Below, in pieces: positions 35,806-43,004 of a DNA stretch of 64,000 nucleotides; within the stretch, counting starts at the first letter, position 1; every line of letters starts with the position of its first letter. The translations under genes and the position numbers were made by a program. The notes below the pieces were generated by a model. The model made no database searches. It saw only the letters and a program-made list of their open reading frames with translations, and was not told where the DNA came from. The stretch spans positions 1-64,000 of the forward strand of contig JBGSLM010000089.1 in the NCBI GenBank assembly GCA_041740755.1, written 5' to 3'. The DNA is from Amphiplicatus sp041740755 (GTDB taxonomy: Bacteria; Pseudomonadota; Alphaproteobacteria; Caulobacterales; Parvularculaceae).

Positions 35806-37284
35806 TCATCCCCACCACTTCTCCGGCTGCGCCTTGAAATTCGCCGCCTGTTCGAGCGCATACATGCCCTTGAACATCGTCTCTTCGTCAAACGGCTTGG
35901 CGATTAGCTGCAACCCGAGCGGCAGTCCTTTGGCGTCGAGGCCCGCAGGAACGGATGCGCCCGGAAGCCCCGCGAGATTTGCGGTCACCGTGAAGACGTC
36001 GTTCAGGTACATCTGCACGGGATCGTTCGATTTCTCACCGAGCGCGAAGGCCGCCGACGGCGCCGACGGCGTCAGGATCAGATCGACCTTTTTGAAAGCG
36101 TCGTTGAACTCGTCGAGTATCCGCTTGCGGACTTTCTGGGCGCGCAGATAGTACGCGTCATAATATCCAGCGGACAGCACGTAGGTGCCGATCATAATCC
36201 GGCGCTGAACTTCCTTGCCGAAGCCCTCGGCGCGGCTGTTCGCATACATCGAATGAACGTCAGTGAATTCCTTAGCGCGGTGGCCGTAACGGACACCGTC
36301 GTAACGCGCGAGGTTTGACGATGCTTCCGCAGGCGCGACGATATAATAGACTGGCAGCGCATATTTGGTGAGCGGCAACGAGATATCCACAATCTCGCAG
36401 CCCGCGTCCTTCATCCACTTGATGCCGTCCGCCCACAGCTTTTCGATTTCCGCCGGCATGCCGTCTATGCGGTATTCCTTTGGCACGCCGATGCGCAGAC
36501 CCTTCACCGAAGCGCCGAGCGATTTTTCGTAATCTGGAACCGGACGATTGACCGAGGTTGAATCTTTCGTATCGAAGCCCGCCATCGAACGCAGCATAAT
36601 CGCCGCATCGCGCGTATCGCGCGCAATCGGTCCCGCCTGATCGAGCGATGATGCGAATGCGACGATGCCCCAGCGCGAACACCGTCCATAGGTCGGTTTG
36701 ACGCCGACGGTCGCCGTAAGCGACGCCGGCTGCCGGATTGAACCGCCGGTATCGGTCGCCGTCGCTGCAGCGCAAAGATGCGCCGCAACAGATGTCGACG
36801 AGCCGCCCGATGACCCGCCCGGCGTCAGCGGCGCGTTGCCGCCTTTTGCGCGCCATGGGTTGATCACCGGCCCGAAATAGCTCGTCTCGTTTGACGAGCC
36901 CATAGCGAACTCGTCCATGTTGAGTTTGCCAAGCATGACGGCGCCTTCGCGCCAGAGATTGGCGCTGACGCTCGATTCGTAAGTCGGCACGAAACCTTCA
37001 AGGATGTGCGATCCGGCTGTTGTCTGAACGCCTTCAGTGCAAAACAGGTCTTTTATGCCGAGGGGAGCGCCTTCGATCGGTCCTCCCTCGCCTTTTGCAA
37101 TTCTCGCGTCGGATGCCTTAGCCATCGCGCGCGCCTTGTCGGCGGTGACGACGACGAAGGCGTTCAGGTCTTTCGCCTTGTCTATATTCGCAAGGTAGGC
37201 GTCGGTCGCTTCGAGCGATGAGACCTTCTTCGCCTTCAGCGCGTCGCGGAGAGCAGCGAGTGTGAGATCGGTGATGTTCGCCAT
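35806..37284 (-). CDS. gatA: Asp-tRNA(Asn)/Glu-tRNA(Gln) amidotransferase subunit A
   Basis: Amidase subunit of GatCAB, 492 residues, releasing ammonia from glutamine. The Ser-cisSer-Lys triad is visible: Lys in LGIKDLFC, the Gly/Ser-rich GGSSGGSSTSVAAH and TDTGGSIRQPAS. The start at 37284 (MANITDLTLAAL) is 1 nt after the gatC stop. Confidence 0.97.
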   Translation of the reverse strand: MANITDLTLAALRDALKAKKVSSLEATDAYLANIDKAKDLNAFVVVTADKARAMAKASDARIAKGEGGPIEGAPLGIKDLFCTEGVQTTAGSHILEGFVPTYESSVSANLWREGAVMLGKLNMDEFAMGSSNETSYFGPVINPWRAKGGNAPLTPGGSSGGSSTSVAAHLCAAATATDTGGSIRQPASLTATVGVKPTYGRCSRWGIVAFASSLDQAGPIARDTRDAAIMLRSMAGFDTKDSTSVNRPVPDYEKSLGASVKGLRIGVPKEYRIDGMPAEIEKLWADGIKWMKDAGCEIVDISLPLTKYALPVYYIVAPAEASSNLARYDGVRYGHRAKEFTDVHSMYANSRAEGFGKEVQRRIMIGTYVLSAGYYDAYYLRAQKVRKRILDEFNDAFKKVDLILTPSAPSAAFALGEKSNDPVQMYLNDVFTVTANLAGLPGASVPAGLDAKGLPLGLQLIAKPFDEETMFKGMYALEQAANFKAQPEKWWG

Positions 37285-37285
37285 A

Positions 37286-37585
37286 TTATTCCACCACCTT
37301 CGGCACGACAAAGAAATGATCTTCAGTTCTCGGTGCGTTGGCGACGACGTTATCAGGCTGTCCGCCGCCGGTCGGGCCGGATTGCAGCACGTCTTCCCGC
37401 ATCGGCAGTTTCATGTCGACGGTCGAGGTCATCGGATCGACACCCGCGACATCAACCTCATTTAGCTGTTCAATCCATTTGAGAATGCCATTGAGCTCGG
37501 CGGTTAGCGGCTCAAGCCGCTCTTCCGGCACGGCGAGACGGGCGAGTTTTGCGACCTTGCGGACGGTTTCCTTATCGACGGACAT
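37286..37585 (-). CDS. gatC: Asp-tRNA(Asn)/Glu-tRNA(Gln) amidotransferase subunit C
   Basis: A 99-residue GatC that stabilises GatA on GatB. It shows VRKVAKLARLAVPEE, LNGILKWIEQLNEVDV and the C-terminal APRTEDHFFVVPKVVE. The start at MSVDKETV is chosen because the longer frame runs into unconserved Arg-rich sequence. It is followed at 1 nt by gatA. Confidence 0.95.
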   Translation of the reverse strand: MSVDKETVRKVAKLARLAVPEERLEPLTAELNGILKWIEQLNEVDVAGVDPMTSTVDMKLPMREDVLQSGPTGGGQPDNVVANAPRTEDHFFVVPKVVE

Positions 37586-37658
37586 TTCGGCTCTGCTGCG
37601 GTTGCGAAGGATCAGGCAAGCCCTATCAACGGGTTCGGCCCGCCGCAAGGCGCCGCGA

Positions 37659-38990
37659 TCAGTTGAGCATCCGGCTGATCGCGAGATCCGGGCGGGCGTC
37701 ATTGATGCGGATGAGGCTGCGGATCGCTTTCACCCGGTCCTCGCCGGCCATTTCCAGGGCGAGAGCGAGAAAGGCCTCTTCGTCATAGCCGTCGACAGCT
37801 GTCCGGCGGACGAACACCCGCCAAAAGGCGGCGACACCAGCATCTCCCGCCGCTGCAACATTGAGAACCTGCCCGCAGGCATAGACAGCGTCCCAGTTTT
37901 CATCCGCCTCGGCGCGCTGCAGGGAAAGCTGTTCGAGCGAAGCGGAACATTTCAACCGCGCTTCATCGAGATTCGCCGTTGCGTCGTCGTCGGTCCAATA
38001 ACCAGCCGCAAGCATCGCTTCGGCGGCCAGCGCGTCTGCGCCGCCCTCATGGATCCAGTCAGGAACGGCATCCGATTTCGGGCGCGCTGCCGCCTGCCAA
38101 AGATGCGCCGCTTCGTGAGCGGTCGTCCGGCGAAGGACGGATAGAGCCTGCGGCGAGGCTTGCTTCCACGCACCGCCTGCAAGCGTCATTTGATACTGTC
38201 CAGGGAGGGCGTCGCCGCTGTAATTGAGGCGCCCTTCCTCGCTCAGATCGCCCATCGCCACAAAAATATTCGGCTTGGTCGGCAGCGCACGCTGGAGCAG
38301 GCCCTGCAGGGATTTGCCGATCGCCGGCGCAAAGACTGAAATCTCGTCGCTTAGCCACTTGGGCGCCGTCGCGTCGGTGATCGTCAGCAATGCCTCCGAT
38401 TCGGATATCGTTCCCGGACCGACATAGATGAACGCCGGATGCTTATAGGGGCTTTCCCAGTTCTCGATCCTCTCTGCGGTCTCGCCGAACGCTGAAACAT
38501 AAGCGCCCTTGCTTGCGATGACTGTCAATTTCGCGCGCATGCGTTCGCCGCCGCTTTCAAAGGGCATGAAATGGCCTGAATAGAAAAGAACGCCGCCGTC
38601 ACCCATCGGAATAAACGGTTCATAATCCTTGTGCAGACCAATCGGCGCCGGATCGACAACTACGCTCACCGCTTTGATTCTTCGTCTGCCGTCGACCGGA
38701 GTGATAAAATCGTGACGATCGCGATGGAGCAACAACGCCCCCTTGCCGTCGAGTTTCCAATTGGCGGCGCGATAGCCGCCAATGTCGGGACCAAGGTCTA
38801 CGTCTGCCTCCGCACGAGCAAACTCATAGGTGACGCGCCACGGCCCATTCGCCGCCTGTTCAATCGTAACTCGGACATCTCCGTCGATGCGAGCGTCAGC
38901 GTCCTCGCCGGAACAGCCTGCGAGCGATAGGCTGAAAAGCAGCCCGCAGGAGAAAATGAATGCTTCAGGACGCAAGGGTTGGCTTTCCAT
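37659..38990 (-). CDS. Gluzincin-like metallopeptidase lipoprotein
   Basis: A 443-residue lipoprotein. The hydrophobic N-terminus ends in lipobox LAGC (Cys26). The zinc motif HEAAH (292-296) is followed exactly 18 residues later by Glu315 in WIHEGGADALA, which is the HEXXH-X18-E spacing of M1 aminopeptidases. The M1 exopeptidase GXMEN motif is not seen, and the ~260 residues before the zinc motif are unfamiliar. The start at 38990 leaves only 30 bp to the divergent ruvX. Function unknown; an envelope peptidase is the inference. Confidence 0.75.
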   Translation of the reverse strand: MESQPLRPEAFIFSCGLLFSLSLAGCSGEDADARIDGDVRVTIEQAANGPWRVTYEFARAEADVDLGPDIGGYRAANWKLDGKGALLLHRDRHDFITPVDGRRRIKAVSVVVDPAPIGLHKDYEPFIPMGDGGVLFYSGHFMPFESGGERMRAKLTVIASKGAYVSAFGETAERIENWESPYKHPAFIYVGPGTISESEALLTITDATAPKWLSDEISVFAPAIGKSLQGLLQRALPTKPNIFVAMGDLSEEGRLNYSGDALPGQYQMTLAGGAWKQASPQALSVLRRTTAHEAAHLWQAAARPKSDAVPDWIHEGGADALAAEAMLAAGYWTDDDATANLDEARLKCSASLEQLSLQRAEADENWDAVYACGQVLNVAAAGDAGVAAFWRVFVRRTAVDGYDEEAFLALALEMAGEDRVKAIRSLIRINDARPDLAISRMLN

Positions 38991-39020
38991 ACTGATGCGA
39001 CGGCGCCATACCCTGCCTGA

Positions 39021-39488
39021 ATGACGGACGAATTTGAACAGGCGGCGCAAGCCTTCGGCGCGCGCGGCACGCTTCTCGGGCTCGATCTTGGCGAAAAAAC
39101 GATCGGGGTCGCGTCCTGCGACCCTGACCGCCGGATTGCAACGCCTGTCGTTACGATCCGCCGAACGAAATTCACCGCCGAAGCCGCCGAACTCTCGCGG
39201 CTTGCAGCTGAACGCTCGGCGGTAGGTTTCGTACTCGGATTTCCGCGCAACATGGACGGGTCGGAGGGACCGCGGGCCCAGTCAACCCGGGCGTTTGCGC
39301 GCAATCTGCTTAGGTCGCTCGCCATGCCCGTCGCCCTTTGGGACGAGCGGCTTTCGACCGCTGCGATGGAGCGCAGCCTCATCGCGATCGATACGAGCCG
39401 CGCAAAGCGTGCTGCTAAAATTGACGAATCGGCTGCGACATTCATCCTTCAAGGCGCTATCGACCGGCTCCGCCACATGCATCCCTGA
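39021..39488 (+). CDS. ruvX: YqgF/RuvX family RNase H-fold nuclease
   Basis: A 155-residue protein with the RNase H-like core: LLGLDLGEKTIGVA at the start with catalytic Asp, FVLGFPRNMDGSEGP, WDERLSTAAMERSL and KIDESAATFILQGAID. The family acts in pre-16S rRNA 5'-end maturation and has been proposed as a Holliday junction resolvase. In alphaproteobacteria it commonly precedes pyrB, as here. Confidence 0.93.
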   Translation: MTDEFEQAAQAFGARGTLLGLDLGEKTIGVASCDPDRRIATPVVTIRRTKFTAEAAELSRLAAERSAVGFVLGFPRNMDGSEGPRAQSTRAFARNLLRSLAMPVALWDERLSTAAMERSLIAIDTSRAKRAAKIDESAATFILQGAIDRLRHMHP

Positions 39489-39506
39489 CGGGAGAGGAAC
39501 GAGACC

Positions 39507-39842
39507 ATGACCCTCGCCAAGCTGAAAGACCTGATTTCGATCCTTTTGATCGCAACCGGCGTCCTCCATCTCGTCGTCGCGGCTGTCGGCGCACCTGACG
39601 ATCTTAAAGCGCCGCTCGCGGTCTTCGGCGCACTTTATGCCGGGTTAGGCGTTTGGGCGAGGACGGGCGGCAAGCCGGCCATTTTGACCGCCATGGCCGC
39701 AACATTGACCGGAATTGCGCTCGGCGGGACGAATTATCTCCAGAATGGCGGGCCTATCACTTTGCCTGTCATGTTCCTCATTGATGTGATCGTCATCGGC
39801 GCCGGCGCCCTGTGGATTATCAAATCGGGCAAGGCGTCCTGA
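39507..39842 (+). CDS. Small four-helix membrane protein of unknown function
   Basis: A 111-residue hydrophobic protein with about four membrane segments (LISILLIATGVLHLVVAAV, PLAVFGALYAGLGVWA, ILTAMAATLTGIALGG, FLIDVIVIGAGALWII). A GGGAGAGGAACGAG stretch gives a ribosome site before the ATG. It lies 18 bp after ruvX and 42 bp before pyrB and is probably cotranscribed with them. I do not recognise the family. Confidence 0.75.
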   Translation: MTLAKLKDLISILLIATGVLHLVVAAVGAPDDLKAPLAVFGALYAGLGVWARTGGKPAILTAMAATLTGIALGGTNYLQNGGPITLPVMFLIDVIVIGAGALWIIKSGKAS

Positions 39843-39884
39843 CCGATTGCGTAGGGGACGTGCCCGCCTGTAGAACGCGCGCTC

Positions 39885-40850
39885 ATGGAATTCATCAATC
39901 GACCCCATGCCCCAACGGGCGGTTTCGCCGCGGCAAATCTCATCAATGTCGATGATTTTCCGGAAGCCGAAACCAATTATGTCCTTGAGCTCGCGGAATA
40001 TTACGCGCGGTTTTTGACTGCGGGCAAACGCCCGCCTCCCCGCCTAGAGGGGAAAACGCAGATCAATCTTTTCTTCGAAGATTCAACGCGCACCAATCTG
40101 AGCTTTGAACTTGCGGGACGACGTCTTGGCGCGGACGTTCTCAACGTTCCGGTGGCGGCTTCATCCGTCAACAAGGGCGAGACGCTTGTCGATACCGCGC
40201 AAACGCTAGCTGCGATGGGCGCGCATGTGCTGATCGTGCGCCACAAGGAGCCCCGCGTTCACGACGAGATAGCAAAGCGCATCGATTGCCCCGTCATCAA
40301 TGCCGGCGACGGCGTCCGCGAACATCCAACGCAGGCGCTCCTCGACGCTGCAACGATCCGGTCCGTCCACGGTTCGCTCAAAGGTCTCGTCGTCGCGATC
40401 TGCGGAGACATCAAGCATAGCCGCGTCGCCGCGTCGAATGCGACGCTGCTTTTACGGCTCGGCGCAGAAGTCCGCTTTGTCGGCCCGGCGAACCTGATGC
40501 CGACGCCGCACCAATTCACTCACGCCAAGCGCTACGACAGTCTCGAAGCGGGCATCGCGGACGCGGACGTCGTCATGACGCTCCGTATGCAGTTCGAGCG
40601 GATGGAGGAAGGCGGCAAAGATGCGGCGAAAGGATATTTCGAAACATTCGGCCTTTCGCATGAGACGATCAAATTCGCCAAGCACGACGCCAAAATCATG
40701 CACCCTGGGCCGATGAACCGCGGCGTTGAAATTGACGGCGCGCTCGCTGACGATCCGGTACGCTCACTCGTCCTCAAGCAGGTCTTTTACGGCGTTGCAA
40801 CGCGCATGGCGGTGCTGGACGCGCTCATCACGAAAGGGTCGGCGTTTTGA
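39885..40850 (+). CDS. pyrB: Aspartate carbamoyltransferase catalytic subunit
   Basis: Transfers carbamoyl from carbamoyl phosphate to aspartate in pyrimidine synthesis; 321 residues. It has the carbamoyl-phosphate loop FFEDSTRTNLSFE, the HPTQALLDAATI motif, GDIKHSRVAASN, and RMQFERM for aspartate binding. The next gene is plsY, overlapping by 4 nt; the dihydroorotase gene pyrC that usually stands between them is absent. Confidence 0.96.
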   Translation: MEFINRPHAPTGGFAAANLINVDDFPEAETNYVLELAEYYARFLTAGKRPPPRLEGKTQINLFFEDSTRTNLSFELAGRRLGADVLNVPVAASSVNKGETLVDTAQTLAAMGAHVLIVRHKEPRVHDEIAKRIDCPVINAGDGVREHPTQALLDAATIRSVHGSLKGLVVAICGDIKHSRVAASNATLLLRLGAEVRFVGPANLMPTPHQFTHAKRYDSLEAGIADADVVMTLRMQFERMEEGGKDAAKGYFETFGLSHETIKFAKHDAKIMHPGPMNRGVEIDGALADDPVRSLVLKQVFYGVATRMAVLDALITKGSAF

Positions 40851-41446
40851 CAATCGCACTCGCCGCCATCCTCGGCTATCTCCTTGGATCGATACCGTTC
40901 GGGCTTGTCATCACCAAGGCGGCGGGCCTTGGCGACATACGATCAATCGGCTCAGGAAACATCGGCGCGACAAATGTTCTTCGAACAGGAAGAAAAGACC
41001 TCGCGCTGGCGACACTCCTCCTCGACGGCGGCAAAGGGGCGATCGCTGTTCTTATCGCCTATGCGCTCAACTGGCCGCCCGAAATCGCCGGCGCCGCCGC
41101 GTTCCTCGGCCATTGTTTTCCTGTCTGGCTAAAATTCAACGGCGGCAAGGGCGTTGCGACATTTCTTGGGACATTGCTCGCGCTGTGGTTCCCGGCGGGC
41201 GCTATCGCCTGCGCTGTCTGGCTCGTCATCGCTTACGCGGTTCGCTTTTCGTCATTGGCGGCGCTCGCGGCGGCGGCGGCCTCGCCGCTCATTCTGTTTT
41301 CGATGGGAAAAGCCGCCTTTGCGATCGCCGCAATATTCATGGCTGCTCTTATTTTCATTCGGCACCACGCCAACATCAAACGCCTGATTGCAGGCGACGA
41401 GCCGAAAATCGACGCCAAGAAAATGGGTGCGCCTGAAACAGGCTAA
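40847..41446 (+). CDS. plsY: Acyl-phosphate:glycerol-3-phosphate acyltransferase
   Basis: Membrane enzyme for the first acylation of glycerol-3-phosphate; 199 residues and about five hydrophobic spans. The motifs LLGSIPFG, GSGNIGATNVLRTGRK and FLGHCFPVWLKFNGGKGVAT are diagnostic. The start is TTG, sharing TTGA with the pyrB stop. Confidence 0.95.
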   Translation: MTIALAAILGYLLGSIPFGLVITKAAGLGDIRSIGSGNIGATNVLRTGRKDLALATLLLDGGKGAIAVLIAYALNWPPEIAGAAAFLGHCFPVWLKFNGGKGVATFLGTLLALWFPAGAIACAVWLVIAYAVRFSSLAALAAAAASPLILFSMGKAAFAIAAIFMAALIFIRHHANIKRLIAGDEPKIDAKKMGAPETG

Positions 41447-41465
41447 CGCGCTTAAGGGGGAGACA

Positions 41466-42392
41466 TTGCCGAAATTATCGGAAGCCGAAAGGCTCGACTG
41501 GCTGCAGCTTATCCGCACCGAGAATATCGGGCCGATCACTTTCGCGCGCCTGCTGAGCCGTTTCGGGTCTGCCGCAGCGGCGATCGACGCGTTGCCCCAG
41601 ATGGCGCAAAAGGCTGGAAGAAAGCTGCCCTTGCGCGCTGCGCTTCGAAGCGACGCAGAACGCGAAATCGAACGGGCAATACGGATTGGCGCCCGCCTAA
41701 TCGCTTCGTGTGAAGCGGAATACCCAGAGCCCCTAGCGTCGATTGCGGACGCGCCGCCGCTTCTTTACGTGCGCGGGCACGCAAGCCTTTTTGCAAAGCC
41801 CGCAGTCGCGATCATCGGCGCGCGCAATGCGTCCGGCGTCGGCCGCAAGATCGCGCGCAGCCTCTCGGAGGGCCTCGGCGCCAGCGGGATCGTCATCGTT
41901 TCCGGTCTTGCGCGCGGCATCGACGGCGCAGCGCATGAGGCGGCGTTGAAGACCGGGACAATCGCCGTCGTCGCCGGCGGCGTCGATATCATATACCCGC
42001 CTGAACATGCCGCACTGACGGAATTGATCGCCGAACAAGGCGCAATAGTTTCGGAACGACCGCCGGGAGCCGAACCGAAGGCGCGCGACTTTCCGCGCCG
42101 CAATCGCATCATTGCCGGCTTATCGCGCGGCGTTGTCGTCGTCGAAGCGGCAGCGAGATCTGGCACGCTGATCACCGCACGCTTCGCGCTCGAACAGGGC
42201 CGCGAAGTCTTCGCGGTTCCAGGCTCGCCGCTTGATCCGCGATGCCAGGGCGCCAACGCGCTCATCCGAGATGGGGCAACGCTCGTGCAGAGCGGCACCG
42301 ACATTCTTGATGCGCTCGCCGCGCAGATTCGTACCGTTGAAGAACCGGAGCGTGGAATCTCGAATGGGCGCCCGCCGATCCAGACGCTTTAG
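41466..42392 (+). CDS. dprA: DNA-processing protein DprA, C-terminally frameshifted
   Basis: DprA loads RecA on incoming single-stranded DNA. The Rossmann core is complete: AIIGARNASGVGRKIARSL, VSGLARGIDGAAHEAAL, VAGGVDIIYPPEH, FPRRNRIIAGLSRGVVVVEAA and SGTLITARFALEQGREVFAVPG. The TTG start at 41466 follows GGGGGAG. The frame ends at 42392 after a short unconserved tail (GISNGRPPIQTL). The normal winged-helix domain continues in the -1 frame to 42583, so one base appears lost between 42341 and about 42389. A protein without that domain may still work. Confidence 0.9.
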   Translation: MPKLSEAERLDWLQLIRTENIGPITFARLLSRFGSAAAAIDALPQMAQKAGRKLPLRAALRSDAEREIERAIRIGARLIASCEAEYPEPLASIADAPPLLYVRGHASLFAKPAVAIIGARNASGVGRKIARSLSEGLGASGIVIVSGLARGIDGAAHEAALKTGTIAVVAGGVDIIYPPEHAALTELIAEQGAIVSERPPGAEPKARDFPRRNRIIAGLSRGVVVVEAAARSGTLITARFALEQGREVFAVPGSPLDPRCQGANALIRDGATLVQSGTDILDALAAQIRTVEEPERGISNGRPPIQTL

Positions 42393-42583
42393 GCGCGAAG
42401 GAATTCGCAGAAATCCGAGACATAGTGAAAGAGACGCTCAGCTTCACCCCGCTTCATCGCGATGAAATCTTGAGAGAGACCAATGCGCCGGCGTGTTTTG
42501 TAATAGACGCGCTCGTCGAGCTTGTTCTTGCCGGCGAGGCTGAGGAGCATTCGGGCGGGCGTTTTTCGTTGAAAGAGCGATAG
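42341..42583 (+). pseudogene. dprA: Displaced C-terminal winged-helix domain of dprA (-1 frame)
   Basis: Read in the -1 frame relative to dprA, this stretch encodes EIRDIVKETLSFTPLHRDE followed by the rest of a DprA-type winged helix, including VIDALVELVLAGEAEEHSGG and ending at the TAG at 42581. A TGA at 42338-42340 closes this frame upstream, so the shift must lie after it. No start codon or ribosome site suggests independent translation. A base loss in the chromosome, an assembly error or programmed frameshifting are all possible. Confidence 0.8.
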
Positions 42584-42586
42584 GCC

Positions 42587-42793
42587 TCAGACCGCTTTTT
42601 GATCGGCTGAGATTTTCTGCGCCTCCTCCCGGCAGGCGCCGAGCAGGTATTGCAGGTGGACGAGCCCCTGGCTCCTTGCCAGCCTTTCAAGCTGCGTGAC
42701 GAGATCGCCGATATATTCGGCGGTCTCCCCGTCCTGCGCCAAAGTCACGGGTTCATCGTCGTTCTTTTCAGCCTTCGCCAAGGATTTTGTCAT
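42587..42793 (-). CDS. Small conserved hypothetical protein
   Basis: A 68-residue soluble protein convergent with dprA. The C-terminal half (AEYIGDLVTQLERLARSQG and LQYLLGACREEAQ) forms amphipathic helices like those in many short alphaproteobacterial proteins of unknown function. The start is set at MTKSLAKAEK; the longer frame adds 12 basic residues. No signal peptide, no known domain. Confidence 0.7.
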   Translation of the reverse strand: MTKSLAKAEKNDDEPVTLAQDGETAEYIGDLVTQLERLARSQGLVHLQYLLGACREEAQKISADQKAV

Positions 42794-43004
42794 TCGTCGC
42801 CCTGCCTTCCGGCTTTGCCCAGTACGCAATTCGATTTTAGCAACTATAAATGTTAATGTGAAGTCAAATTATACCTATGGTTGTGTTCAGTTCGCGGACT
42901 GCGGTTGACATTCGATCCGACGCCGACGCAGTTTCCCGCGCCATTCCGCGCGGTCGTTTACCCGCCCGGACCGCCGCCGCCGCCATCCGGAGCCAGCCCG
43001 ACGC

